From Blasia pusilla (lineage: Eukaryota; Marchantiophyta; Marchantiopsida; Blasiales), in assembly GCA_050084515.1 (NCBI GenBank), contig CM114273.1:12152001-12216000 (forward strand): a DNA stretch of 64,000 nucleotides, given 5' to 3'. Positions within the stretch are counted from its first letter, which is position 1; the number at the start of each line of letters is the position of its first letter. The position numbers and the translations under genes were made by a program. Shown piece by piece: positions 25,696 to 38,378 of the stretch. The notes under the pieces were generated by a model, which worked only from the letters and a program-made list of their open reading frames with translations, did not search any database and was not told where the DNA came from.

Positions 25696-28600
25696 ATCAT
25701 GGAACATTTCTTTCCTCGCCACTAGAGCTAGCGTCTCTATCCCATAGAACATGATTTAAACAGTCTCCTGCTTGTGCTTGACTTTAAACTCGCGGACAGT
25801 GAGAAGGTCCGAATAAACATCACCGAGTGGACATGCCGCAACCCCAGCATGTGCAGGTAATTGTTGGAACTGACAGTGGAACTGATGTACCTCGTCTTCG
25901 CATTCTCTCACAGGATTCATCACGAGTGGGTCTCAACAGATCTCTAGGTCATGACAGGCACCAGTCTACCAGGCCATGTTTCGTGCGAGTACGTACTCTG
26001 AGTAGAATCCAACAGGACTCCCTCCTCTTGAATAAGGAATGGCTTGTGGCTTTTCATTCTGAATGTTCTGTACTTCGATTCTTCTTGCCGGTTGTGGAGA
26101 GCAACTGTCATCTATAGTCAATCATAAAATTTGCGTTCTCGTGCAGCCTGTCGTCTGTTCTGACCAGATAACATTCTGTGAGGCATTCCTATAGCATGTG
26201 CGTTCTCTCAATCAGGGAATGCCCTCACATAAAAGTACTAATCCAACATGGTTTCGGCCGCAAGATAGCCCCAGATTGGGCCCGACCCACGTACCTTCTC
26301 TCCTAGTTATTCACCAGTTTCATAGTCCTGTCGGTTCTTTTCTGCATCCAGCCTCGGTTCTCAGTTTGCATAGCCACACCCTGCGGAAAACGTGCGCTGG
26401 ATTATCTATGGAGATAGGCCTAGTTCACTAGCTCTACCAACCATCAACAAAACCAGGATGTTGCTGCAGATTTCAGACCACAGTTTACGGGCATCCAGAT
26501 CCAGGAACCTTGTGAGCTCATGGTTGAAATCGCCATGGACAAGCTGTGGTCATTGCCTCCTTAATATAAGCGTTGCAACGATGCTTCTTAAGGTAGCTAC
26601 CGGCATATCCTCTCCTCCTTTCCATGCTCCCCTGTCCGGTTGTCATAACTCCACAAATCCCATCATTGACTACTCCACCCACAAATGTCGGTGTAGATGG
26701 CTCCAATCACGCTCTGCTTCTAGCAACTGGAGACCATTTATATGGCCTCTTATGATAAACGCTTGTGGTTCCCTACTTCAGCAACTTCTAACTGCTTTCA
26801 ATGGAGCCTTGAATTCATTAATAGAATGGATCATCGAGGATTGCTGGTGGGTGACGGATCAGAATGAAACTGCCAGGGAGCTGCTGGATGGAGTTTTGGA
26901 TTGTGGGGTCCGACATGGGCAGTGGAAGATGAGATCTGGAGTACAATGGGTTTGCCATGAGAATCTTTTCGTGATAGTTGTGGCCGTACCGCTGTTTCCA
27001 TTTGCAAATGCCCAAGTGCTTTCAGATGTGTGACCAGCAGTAGTTTCACTCGGAGAAGTAGGTCAACACGAGGAATTAATCAGTGTAACAACCTCCCACT
27101 CTGCAGATGCAAAGGCATGCACCTTATCTTCCAGTGGTGAGAGTTCGATTAGTGCTGGAAGTAAATGGGGTCGTGGGCTAGCTTCGTTGTTTCATGTACT
27201 CTTGCAGATGAGTGGAATCCAGACGAATCACTTCCGCCAATTCGTTGAAACGAGGATTACGACTGATGATTCAGCGTCAAGATGCTGAACTGGAAATCCC
27301 AACTTCGTCTTCGCAACAAAAACAGGCACAAATTTGGCCAGACTATGCGCCTACGTTCAAGTCTACATCTCTGCCAAGACCATCAATGTCGACAATGAGT
27401 AGTAGTGAGAAATAGTGCCCCTTTGTCTACTCGCCTTCAAACACACTTTCTTATGAATGCGTATACATCTAAAGCAGTTCGGATCATAGAATGCCATTTC
27501 CTATGGTGCTAGGTTGTGAGCCCTGAAGGTCCTATCTCATGTGGGTTGGTTGTGGTTTTGGAGTTCTTCAATTTTCACAATTGTCTTCTTTATACTTTTT
27601 TTCATTTGTTTTTCTGTGGAATTCTCCTTTCCTTCTTTGTAGATTGAACAAACGTTGGCAAGCATTGATGGAACCGTGAGAGCTACCTGTTTTTCACCAT
27701 GTGACGCCAACAAAGAAACCCCAACGTCAAGAACAGGTTACTTCATGGGAGGAGACTCTTATGTCTGCTTACTGAAGTCACTAACACACCCATATTGGAA
27801 TCTGATCAGGAGCCAATCCACTTCGACATCTTCAGACATGTCCAAACTCATTCCCGAGGCGGAGGACAAGGTAATCCCACCGGTGAAATGTCTGTGCACT
27901 TTTCTTCAGGAAAGGAAAGAGGAGGAACGAGATCACTCTCATCCACGATGCGCGTATGGAGTGCTCACCAACAGTGAACACAAACGAGTCGATCGCACTT
28001 GGAGAGACTGATTTCTCGCATCTTCTGATTCGCTGTGTGATTACCTGGATTTGAGCATAAATTCACTTGCTCAGATAGTGCTGGGAGCGCATTAGAATCG
28101 ATCACAAGGAGAGAGAGTATTTGTTTGCACATTGTGATATGCATCGCTTTTCTGTCAGATCTCATCCGGAAAGTACTTAACCGAATCGTGGAGAGAGCTC
28201 TAGCGTCGATTCAAGGGAGACAGTGAAAGTCGCGAGGATCATGCTACGGATCGGAGAAAGATGGAGTGACCATAAACTCCTGTGACTCTTAGCCCCGAGA
28301 GAAACTTGAGATTGCTGCATTTCTCTGGGATGACACACTACAGATTGAGCACAGGGAAGGGTATGGACTATTGTCTTGTAGGGTTTTTGTTGCATGTTGG
28401 TTGCAAGGTGCATACTTTCCTTTCAAGCTGGAGAGAGTGTACAGAAGCTCTGCATCTTGCAAGGTTACAATGCCGGCAGACACACGTGAGTATTGTGGGC
28501 AGGGATATATAGGAGTCAGATATGAAAGATCATATTCGCTATGACTTTGCAATATTTCTTTGCGTTTCTTGGAAAAAAGTGACCTCATACATGAATTTAG

Positions 28601-28790
28601 AACCTTTTGAACTCTCATTTCTAAATCTCGTTTTGTCCAACTCTCATTTCCTTCCCTTTCTCTAGATGTGGCAATGCTATTTGCAGAGCGCTCCTGGCTG
28701 GAATCCGATTTATTGGGGTTAGATGCAACGAAGAACATAGAGAGCTAGCGTGTGATAGCAAACAATTCCTAAAGTTGGGAAGTTCATTTC
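25696..28790. other. unassigned region, possible exons of an unknown gene
   Basis: Base composition is less AT-rich than nearby spacer and several open stretches carry splice-like borders, but no family is recognised. Candidates on the plus strand: 25833-26060 (opening MPQPQHVQVIVGTDSG), 27085-27190 (Ser-rich, ending WGRGLASLFH), a possible last exon at about 27208-27250 (DEWNPDESLPPIR then stop) and 27643-27871 after a TTTGTAG acceptor. These may be fragments of one gene or of a dead one. I cannot give a product. Confidence 0.25.
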
Positions 28791-28806
28791 TCAGCAGCAA
28801 CTGGAC

Positions 28807-28925
28807 GTTAACACTAGTTAGTCTATATAAATAAAAGAGGAGAAACCCCCTTAGGGGTTGACACTAGTTAGCATTAGTTAATCTATATAATTAAAAGAGG
28901 AGGAAACCTCCTTAAGTGTTGACAT
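28807..28925. repeat. tandem repeat with Helitron-like start motif
   Basis: Two imperfect units contain ACACTAGTTAG then TCTATATAA(A/T)TAAAAGAGGA and a short AAACC(C/T)CCTTA stem region. TCTATATAATTAAAAG resembles plant Helitron 5' ends. This may be a truncated or stacked Helitron terminus, but no CTAG 3' end could be paired with it. Confidence 0.4.
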
Positions 28926-29674
28926 ATGTTCTCAAAGGTTTCTTGTGGTGTTGACATATGTTATTTTCAGAGAGGGAGTTCAATGAAGTTGTTTTTAAAC
29001 CCTTCCTCATTTTATTTGATTGTCTTATCTTCTCAATAGCAAAGATTTTTAAAAATTTGAAGATCACCTATGCTTAGAACACCCTAGTCTTAATTGATGA
29101 AATCTTTTCTCTTCCATTCAAATTCATTTTCCTTTTTCTCCCAAATAGATCAGATGTGAATTGTGGGACTAAATTATAGATTTGTTACTATTTTGTTTTA
29201 TTATCTCGCTATTTTGTCTTATTGTGCATATAGAATTGCTAATAATAATATAGATAGATGGTGTAGGGGCCATTCTATCATTTCTCCTCCCTACTCTAGC
29301 CTCACATGATCTTAAGGCTACGGCAAGATTGTTCCTTGGGAACAACATGTGTCATGGCTTATCCAAAGCCAAGGAGGCTTGGAGAGAATCCCTTATGTGA
29401 TGGATGATAAGAAAGATGCAATCCTTAATTTGGTGCGTGATTGGAGGGTTGATCCCTCCAAGTTTCTTTTTCATACTTCCTTCCCTCGAGGTCCAAATTG
29501 TGCAAGAGCGATGTTACTTGATGGTTGAGGGGAAATAGGATGCTCCCTTACATTGATAGCTAGAGGCTCGGAGAGAGAATACTCCTTTACAATGGTAGGC
29601 AAAGGAGCGAATAAGAAATTTTATCATATAAATAGGAACATGAACTATTTCACGTCGCACATACAAGATATACT

Positions 29675-29985
29675 CTATGAGTGGGATAAAAATTGCCTCC
29701 ATAGTTGGGCAGGTCTAGTTGGTATGTTATAGGCGAGAATAATAGGAAAGAGTTGATGGAGCGTATGACCTATGCGCATTCCATGAGGACACTTCCCTAT
29801 CATCCTCAAGAAGCCCCATTTGAACAACGGCCTCCTTAAATATTGGAAATAACACTCCACATACAGTTCTCAAGAATTCATACGTAGTTGCGTCTCGAAT
29901 ATGATGAAGTAGAAACCGCAACCAATAGCGTCCTCCTTCACCTATCAAAACTTGAATGTATTTTTTTAATATATCGAACATTGCA
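29675..29985 (-). pseudogene. Helitron RepHel helicase fragment
   Basis: On the minus strand two overlapping frames together give a piece of a Pif1-like helicase as found in Helitron transposases. RYWLRFLLHHIRDATTYEFL leads into RTVCGVLFPIFKEAVVQMGL and LEDDRE, which is the characteristic join ahead of the helicase domain. After a frame shift come HQLFPIILAYNIPTRPAQLW and RQF. The helicase Walker motifs are not present, so this is a short dead fragment. It may derive from the kind of element that mobilised the small Helitron at 10494. Confidence 0.75.
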
Positions 29986-31635
29986 ATGATTAAAAGGATG
30001 CTTGAAAATTTAAGTAATTTGTAAGTACATTATGGTAATTGCAAACATTTTTATCTGGGTGAGTAAGATATAAGTGACCAATTGGATGACGACAGTAATT
30101 TCTTCTTTGTATTTTATGAATTATTTTCTTTTTGCTCTAATGATAATAGGAAGGAAACTCAAGGAGTAGATATTTTTTAGCCTCCAAATCTAAACGATTG
30201 GTTGCAAACCATTGTGTAAGAATTATCTCTTACTGTAAGTCCAGACAATGTAAGGGCATGTTTCTGTCATAGAACTAATAGTATGATGGCCAATTACCTG
30301 GTTGATACTTCCTCACAATCTTAACTTCATTACATCGCTCTTGAGGAAGTTCCAAATTCGTGCAAGATTGAGTGCTCTATTGACTCTTTAAACTCGTCTA
30401 ACATTATGAATCGGTGAATGAGCACTATCAGTTGGGAGCTTCAACCCATGACATGCAAAAGATACTTGCTCAACGACTTTAGGCATTACATGAGTAGATA
30501 CCTCACATGTTTCAAGTGTAAGGATATTCTTGGTAACGTCGTCATCTTGTCGAATAGATGTGTCCTCCATAATAGCCATAGTTATAGGTTGACGATCTTG
30601 AGGTACACATATATCCTCCATAGTAAGAATGTTACATGTACATTGGGAATATCACTAATCCCATCTGGAGTCATAGACCTGCAAACAAAAAATTAGAATT
30701 ATATCATCTAAATTTAATTGGAATATGGATCGTATGTATAATAGAGGAAACGTGAGAAACTACATACCTTGGTAATATTATTAATCATGGAGGAAGAAAT
30801 TTGGTCTACCACATTGGGTGGATTGTCATAGAGTTTGTTACGGCTTCCTCCTAGAACTTCCCTTCTTCTTTTATAATCTCTATGATAGATTGTATTTTTG
30901 TTTTGTTTTTTTAAGTGTTGAAGTCTCGGTACAAAGAAGTAAATTTTGTTTTTTCATGTCTTCCCATTTAATACCTTTTGAAAATCACAAAAAGAGGTTG
31001 AATTTGATGGAATAAGAAGTCTGTGCAACTAGTTTGCATGCAACAAGTTTGCATGCAACAAAGTTAGTTTGAAACACCATGAATTTGGCTGAGCAAGCTA
31101 GAAAGGATTAGAATGGAAACTGCGATATATGGGCCATAGGCAAAATATACGTGGGAGATGATTGAATGAGGAGAGGAGGTTGTGGTTTTCTTCAATCTCC
31201 AAAATTTTGAGCACAAATCGCTCGATTTCTTTTTTGGCCATTGATGCGAAGTACCTTCTGATCATCGCGTAAAATTGTGGGTTTTTCTTGGAAGAGAAAA
31301 TGTGTACAATATGGCCAACATAAAGTTATATACATGAAAAAAATGCAATGAAACACCCTAAAAAAAGCACAAAAATAGAGTACATGACCTTGGGCATTGT
31401 ACGTTGGGGATATTGGAATCGATGGATGTACTTTTTCACAAATCAAGCCAAGAGGTAAATTGTAATATCACAAAGTGTAGAATTCTCCATCCCAACAACC
31501 ATTTTGTGGACATATACGATAGATTCATTTGCTTAGCGCATGAAGATAAAATTGTGAGATTATAAAAAATAATGCAAGAAAAAACTAAGGGAAAAAAGGA
31601 GTGGAAAAAGGAATTGGCTATAAATTTTTGTATAA
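29986..31635. other. intergenic, AT-rich
   Basis: No gene, RNA or transposon end was recognised. Open frames are short and AT-driven. Confidence 0.45.
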
Positions 31636-32240
31636 AAGTCTAAGAGTAGAATTTTGAAAAATGGAAAAGAAGGAAAAAAAGTAAAGAAAGAGCTAAATGG
31701 AAAAGAAATTTGTTAAATTTTTTGGTGTGATAGAGTAAAATTTTTAAAAACAGAAAAGAAAGGAAAAAGTAAGAGAAAAGAAAAAAGTGGAGAAAAAAAA
31801 TAAAAGGGTAAAGATGGGGAAAAGAGAAGGGAAAAATGGGAAAAGACTCTTTTGGTAGAGTTAAAGTTTCAAAAAGGTAAAAAAAGGAAAATGTAAGAGA
31901 ATCGAAAAAAGTGGAGAAAGAATTTAGAAAGGGGAAAGAAAATAAAAAGGTAAAGATGGGGAAAAGAAAAAGGAAAAATGGAAAAATGTTAGAAATTTTG
32001 GTGTGGTAAAGTAAAAGTTTCAAAAAGGGAAAAGAAGGGAAAAAAGTGGAGAACTTTTTTTAGAAGGGGATAAGAAAATTCAAAAGGTAAAGATGTCGAA
32101 AAGAGAAGCGAGAAAAAATATGGGAAAAAAATAGTAAGGGAATTAAGAAGGGGAAAAAAAGGGCAAAAATATAGAAAGGGAAAAGGAATTTAAAGGAGGG
32201 AAGAATGAAGAAAATTGAGAAAAAAATTATAAAGAAAAAA
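31636..32240. repeat. purine-only degenerate tandem tract
   Basis: About 600 bp in which the plus strand is almost all A and G. It is built from degenerate units of roughly 110-130 bp that repeat strings like GGTAAAGATGGGGAAAAGA, AAAAGTGGAGAAAG and TAAAGTTTCAAAAAGG. Such long polypurine tracts can form triplex DNA. Confidence 0.8.
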
Positions 32241-33167
32241 AATAGAGGGATGGGGGTTGTGGATCATCGGATCTTTCGAATCTGCAACGTTTGATCTAGG
32301 GCAGCTAGATTGGACAGATGCGAAAGATTTCGCAGATCGGACCGTTAGATCTAGGAACGGGAGATTAGAGAGTCTCATCTTGCCTAGAGTAACCTGCTCT
32401 TTCACCACTAGATCTAGGGCTACGAGATCAGATCGTCTGATCTCACCCTTGCCCTAATGGCCCTTCCTATGCACTCGCCACTCAGAGTAGGGAATGAGGT
32501 GGTCGGGGTAGCCCTCACCCGACCTATTTCTGTCCTTTCTCCTTGAGGGCTCTTCGCACCCTCATGTCTCTTCTTGCTTCTCCCCTCTCCTACTTGCTGC
32601 TCTCTCTCTGCACTCTCTCGCACCTATCTCCCTACTCGCCACTCCCCTTTCTCCCTGCTCTCTCGCGGCGTCTTGGCGCTCTCTCTCGTGGTGTCTTGGA
32701 GGTCTCGTCTCTCCTTGTGGGCGCATGTGAGCTCACTCGAACTGCCGCTCATAGATCTCATTAGAGGGCACACTTTAGGCCACTAGTGCTCAACTCTCTA
32801 TGTGAAGAGTCTCTCTTCCCTTGATTGTCGGCTCCCTTTCTCCCTACTTGCGCCCCCTTTGCGGTGTCCTGGCGGTTCGCAGTCTCTCATTGTCTGCACC
32901 TCTCAAATTTCTCGAATTGCAACGTACTATTGCACCTTGTTATATGGCTTGCTTCAGGCCGCTAGGATCTCTCTCACAACTTATTTGTGGCTTGTGGATT
33001 TTTCTTGCTGTTGGCTCTCTCTCGTGGCATATGGCCGCTTGCGACTTGTTATGAACCTCGTTGTCTTGCCGTTCTCTGTTCACTATTGTGTTTTCACACA
33101 CCTCTTGTGGCTTTCGAGTGTCATTTATGTTGTTGGGTAGGGGCAGTCTATTGAGTTTGTTGTTGTG
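32241..33167. other. unassigned, pyrimidine-rich
   Basis: CT-rich sequence with repeated CTCTCTCGTGG-like strings (about 32540-33100). It resembles leader or LTR-type noncoding DNA, but no pair of repeats delimits it. No gene is recognised. Confidence 0.35.
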
Positions 33168-33440
33168 GGGTGGTAGCCCTCTTGGGGCTTGGGTGAGTAT
33201 ACGTCTATAAAGTGGGGGCAATCTCGGTGCTTGAGTAAAAATGGTGTTGCAGAACTTGCAGGATGGGGCACTCTCGATCTTAGGGAGAGTATATATGTGA
33301 CCGTAGGGTGGGGATGCTCTTGGCTGGTGAGTATTCAGATTTGGGGTGGGAGTGCTCTTGGCGCTTGGGTGACATCTGGAAGACGTTTGCATTGCAGTGT
33401 GTTGAGGGGTGGGATCACTCTTGGCTAGGTGGGCCGGTGG
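33168..33440. repeat. degenerate G-rich minisatellite, about 50-bp period
   Basis: At least five irregular units share a core like GGGTGGGAGTGCTCTTGG(C)GCTTGGGTGAGTAT. Unit lengths vary, so the array is old. Confidence 0.55.
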
Positions 33441-33538
33441 GCTCTGTCAAAGGTGTTGAGAGAGCGGGCTATTTTCTCGACAAGCAACTATTTCACAGTG
33501 TACATAGGAAAGATCATACGCAAACAGATGGTGAGATG

Positions 33539-33570
33539 GCTCTAGCTTATCTATCAGATAAGCTAGAGCT
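33539..33570. repeat. 14-bp stem hairpin
   Basis: GCTCTAGCTTATCT and AGATAAGCTAGAGC are perfect complements across a 3-nt loop (ATC). A weaker copy of the AAGCTTAT/ATAAGCT theme continues to 33610. No U-run follows, so this is unlikely to be a terminator. Confidence 0.8.
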
Positions 33571-33610
33571 CTGTCAAATCTGTAAGCTTATATGTCAGAT
33601 TAGCTTATAG

Positions 33611-34462
33611 ATTAACTTTGAAGGTAATGCACACTTGCATTGATCTCCTTCTTTTTCTAGATAGCTTAGGACACAACGTCTCGTGTCTACTTCTAATTGA
33701 ACTATAAGTAGATTCCTCTTGAATTTTCTTATCATCATGAACCTCCATATCTTCAAGGCTTCTCATTGGCTCTGGAATGTACTCTTTTTAGCTAACACTA
33801 TGGAGTCTTTTGCTCCGCTCAACACCTTCCTTCGGAGGAAGTTTTGATTTAGATATAATTTGATACTCAAAAAATTGGATAGACTTCTTCAAGTTGCTAT
33901 CCAACTCAATTAAGGGATGGCTATGTGGTTCCGAGTAGGGTAGAGAATCCCTCTTAATATCTCCAAAATTTGGCTCGCTATCATAACCCAACATGGTCTC
34001 CCATTGTGGGTTGATCCTGCTAGCAATTGTAACTTTCAGACTCCAATGCAACGTGATCGAATTGTTGTGTGAAATTAGAGACCACGATGGTCTTTCTAAA
34101 GGTGTAGTATCCGCAGGCTTAACGGCATAGTGTGTTTTAGAGCTAGATAGGTGAGCTTCTTTTTTCACCAGACTCTTTACCTTGGCTTGTGTCAAATTCA
34201 GAGTTGTAAGTATTTTAGTCATATCTCACCTTGCTACCGCTCTGTACAATGAGGAATCCTTATATTTTCTTCTCATATAGTTTATTACTCTTGCACGATT
34301 CTAGATTCAAAAGCGCCAAAGGAGAGTAGCAAGAATGCAAACATGAAGGAAAGTCACGGTAGATTAGAAGTTACGATGCTAGATGAAACTTGAATGCTCC
34401 TCCTTCAATTTAGTCTTGCCAACACTTGTAATGCTCATTGAGTAGATTGGTTGTGTAACCTT
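33611..34462. other. spacer before LTR-like repeat
   Basis: About 850 bp with nothing recognised. Open frames are short. Confidence 0.4.
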
Positions 34463-36115
34463 TGTCACGAATGTTGGGATAGATCGGTGGGATCTAGCAG
34501 AGCGTCTACACAACTAGTGGAGGACAGGCCCAAGAGGTTGAGGATGACCTGTTGAGGCCCGGGGAAACCTGAGAGAGCATGTTTCCCCTTCGTTTCGGCT
34601 CATTTGGAACCATATAGAGAAACTTACTATTTTAGGTAAGTTTCCATGTTGGGGATAGTTGAATTTCCACTTTGGGAAGTGGCCCTTGACCCGCTATAGT
34701 AGGTCAAGAGCCAAGGAGGTGACCTGCAAGCATAGGTTAATGTTGAGAGGGCTTGGAAGAGGGAAGGGGATATACCTCCAAGAGAGAGAGCTTGAGAGTT
34801 CATTCTCTCTTTGTTGAACCTCTTGGCATAAGGCGCCATAGCTATGGTCCCTTGCCTTGTGAGTGAAACCCAAGCCTCTCATTAGGAGAGTGGGCTTGAT
34901 TTGACATGAGAGAGTGCACACCTTTGAGAGCTATGGTGTGAGATGGTGTACAGAGAGATTGGATCTTACTCTACAAAGAGAGAATGAGAGAGTGAGAGAG
35001 CTTCATGGGGGAGCTCGCTAGTCACTCGCTGTTTTTTCAGGTTGGGGACCATGTTCCCCGTTTAGTGGCTCATGGGAGTGCTCACCGGAGCAAGGGCTGC
35101 GTTGATTGTTCTTTGCATTTGCCAATTTTTCGTGTGGAAGAGTGTCATGCGGAAGCGCTACCCAATTTCTAATAGGGATTGATTATGGGGGCAGGTTGCC
35201 CCATGCCAGTGCTCTTGGGAGCACCATGTAGCTTGCTAATTTGTATTTTTTTAGGTTTTACATTTTTTTGGGGAGAAATCAGCGCGGAAGCGCTGCCAAA
35301 TTTTGTGTAGGTGAAAGAGACATTTGGTTTTACAACAATCCCTGTCAGTTTTTACTGGAATGTTCAATTCTAAATTTTTCTCAATGGTGGCGTAGATAGT
35401 GAAGCTGTGCACGCTGTATAACAAACAATGCATAATTTGGAGTTGCAAGCAAAAAGTTATGGTCAATCTTGCAAAACTGCCATTGCTAGGCGATTTTTAG
35501 GGTTAAATTGTTCAAACCCTAAACCAACCGCCACGCTGGTGGCGGCCGTCGATGGTCAACCGTCACCAAAAATGGTCAACCGTCATCATCACCGTCAATG
35601 ATCAACCGTCACCATCAATGGTCAAACATCACCGTCACTGTCATTGGTCGGCCGTCACTATCAACCATCACCGTCAACGGTCCACCGTCGATTGTCCACC
35701 CTTTGGAAAATCGATGGTGGAGGGTCTTCCACGACATTCGCTGATTCTCTGACTTACGTCCCCACCACGTACCTTTTTTGGCCGCCATCATCATCGCAAT
35801 TTTTCGTCATCAACCAGTGATGGCAGATGACCTCCGGTTATGGTGTCTAAGTTTTGATTTCATGCTGCTATGTTGTGATTGGTAGCCGCACGATGATAAT
35901 CGAGGACCGTGCGGTGACGCTCGTATCCGCAACGCGCCGCTAATTGCTGCGCTGTGCGGCTCGTGGCCGCACCGCATTGTCTCGATCGCGGAACGGCTCC
36001 TTCACTCAGGAGCAGAGCGTGTGAATTGCTGATTGATGAGGGTATGCCGCCGAGTGCCACACCCCAGTCTCGAGTGCCGTGCTGTTTATAGCCGTTCTGT
36101 GCCGCTAGTGCCACA
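34463..36115 (+). mobile_element. LTR-like repeat, copy B (plus orientation)
   Basis: Begins TGTCACGAATGTTGGGATAG at 34463 and ends ...GTGCCACA at 36115, giving TG...CA ends. It is the inverted counterpart of 16981-18677. Landmarks shared in order include GGTGGGATCTAGCAGAGCGT, the GAGAGAGAG tract near 34785, AGCGCTGCCAAATTTTGTGT, the GGTCAA/CCGTCA array (35540-35700) and GGCGGCATACCCTCATCAAT. It lies just upstream of the gag of retroelement copy 1, so it could be that element's 5' LTR. However, it differs from the LTR of copy 2, and no clear tRNA primer site follows. A solo LTR of another family is equally possible. Confidence 0.6.
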
Positions 36116-36708
36116 CCGAACCGCTCAACCTGCACCGCACATCGAGGAGGTTGAGCAGCGTCAATATGAGAGGAGCACGACTTGCTGATTGGAGGAGTTG
36201 TCTTCACGACCAAGTTGGGGTCGAGATTTGCAGTTGCTGAGGAGCGACATTGACATGTATTGAGGTTACCCATTCTTGTCCCTTACCCTGCACGTGTGAG
36301 GAATTCTTGGATTTGGGTAGTTTATTTGGGGATATTGGGTTGTATGGATGCTGAGAGCATCATTCATGTATGTGGTTTAGGGGATATAGACCTATGTGGG
36401 ATGTCCGGAGTTCACGGTAGGTTATGGATGAGATGATAGCCTCGTCGATTTGCCGCACCACGCTACGTGTTGCCGCACGTTACACAACTCCGGGAGGGAG
36501 AGTGTAGATCGAGTGCCGCATCTTTGGGATGAGGGATTACTCGCAAGGTTGAGAGTGATCGGGTGAGAGGGGCACGAGGGTCATCACGGCGTCCGTTCGG
36601 GACTTTGAGAGGCGAGGTGGTAAACCCGAGACTAGCTCTAGAGGTTTTACGCGGAGTGGCGCAAGGTTCCGAGGGTCTCCACGTGAGGGACTACCTTGAA
36701 CTCCTTCT

Positions 36709-38189
36709 GTGTCATCGTTAGACGAGGGGGAGGGTGTAGAGGAGTTTGTGAGCACATTGCCACACATTGTGAGTGATCCTACCAGTTGGGCGTACGAGAT
36801 GGAAGACCGGGGTAGAGGACCGCATAGGTTTTCAGGTGCAGTTGGCAGGATTGAGTTGCACGATTTCATAGCAGAGTTTAGGAGTTGGTGCGATTCCCAG
36901 CGGGCTAGGAACTCTAGAGAGTTCAACCCATTTACAGCATGGAACGATATGTTCGAGCATTTAGAGGGGGCGCCCATGGACGATTACCATGAGTTCTCTC
37001 AGAGATATGCACGTGAGATCAAGGCGTGGAGGCTCTACTATGACCCACATTATGTGTCATGGACGGAGCCGTTCCCAAATGAGGAGGAGGAGTCAGGAGA
37101 GGCTACTTCCTCTTCCACTAGTGACGTTTTAGGAGGGGTCACTCGCACTGGAGCAGTTGCACCGTCTAGTCGGGTTCGTCCCAAGTTCAACCCTGTGGTT
37201 AGTTCTTTGCTAAGTTGAGGGCGAGCTACCAAGGGGTACGAACGGAGAAGTTGCGGAGCATCCATGACTTCCAGAGGCGCCCAGGTGAGAGTTTGCATGA
37301 GGCTTACACTTTCTTGCGCCGGTTGATCAATATCACTCAGGGGGTGATAGAGGCTCAGGCTATCCAATCATGGTACGCGATGCTGGACCGGACCCTGCGG
37401 ACACGGGTGCGGGAGGGGGTGCTTCTTATGAACACCTCCCCTATGTTGAGAGATGTTTTTAGGACCGCCAAGAACATTGAGCGCAACATGGCGGAGAAGA
37501 GCCTAGCCACCATGGGTTCTGGGCGAGAGCAATCACGATTGGCTGCACAACCTGTGCAGCAACGTGGACTCCGAGATAGGTTGACTATAGGACCACGAGC
37601 TCAGGGAGGATACCGGGAGGCCGTGCCACAGAGACCTGCGCCTTCATATGCGGCTCAGCATCAGCCGCGTACTACCGTACAACTGCGTTGGTAATGTGAT
37701 GGAACCCATCATCAGCGGGATTGCACTCGTCAGGGTTATGGACGTGTGCCTCAACATGGAGGAGGAGATGGTGCTGCATCAGGAGGTTATCAGTGTGACT
37801 ATTGTCAGAGGTATGGTCATACACGTGCCAGGTGTTTCAGTTTACATCCTGAGTTATGTCCTGACCAAGGGTCAGAGAGGGCACAAGAGCGACTAGCCGG
37901 TCTGGGTGGGCCTAGAGATTGTGCACCATGTGGTCCCGTTGGGGGACGAGGAGCTGGAGTTGCCCGACAGGGTGGTGGAGCTGCCCGTGGAGGAGGTAGA
38001 GTACCATTACCTAGACGCGTCAAGGGAGACGCCGGACGTGAGGTTGGGATGGTTGCTCAGATACAACAGCTACAGGAGCATATTGCTGCTATGGCATTGA
38101 GGTTACCCGATGCCACATCCGTGGCATCGACATCATATGGAGCAGCCAGAGATATCGAGGATCCTGGTTGGATGTGCGGGGTTGCCTAG
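36709..38189 (+). pseudogene. retroelement gag with CCHC knuckle (copy 1)
   Basis: Gag-like nucleocapsid precursor that would package element RNA into virus-like particles. It is read in three segments (36709-37218, 37215-37694 and 37746-38189) because of frame changes and a TAA at 37692. The middle part has the retrotransposon-gag pattern around PGESLHEAYTFLRRLI. A zinc knuckle, CDYCQRYGHTRARC, lies at about 37794-37835, preceded by a degraded first knuckle (CDGTHHQRDC). The C-terminal part is Gly/Arg-rich. Confidence 0.7.
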
Positions 38190-38378
38190 ATGGAGGCCGC
38201 CGTGGTTGTGACGTGTGGAGCAGCCGCAGAGTTGGATCCTCAGGGAGGGGAAGCCAGAAAATACACTAGGCTTCCTCAATCTTTCACGTTGTCCGAAGCG
38301 ATGAGGACCCCATCGATGGGTCCTCATCAAAGTTCCTAGAGAGTTGGTGATGTTGTTTGTGTGTAGGCACGGAGGGCG

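Noticed and set aside
33168-33440. CRISPR-like array in the regularly spaced G-rich repeat
   Set aside because: Units are degenerate, spacing is irregular and the DNA is nuclear plant sequence. It is a minisatellite.
34463-36115. Firm call as 5' LTR of retroelement copy 1
   Set aside because: Position fits, but its sequence does not match copy 2's 3' LTR, no tRNA primer-binding site follows at 36116, and a related copy sits alone at 16981-18677.
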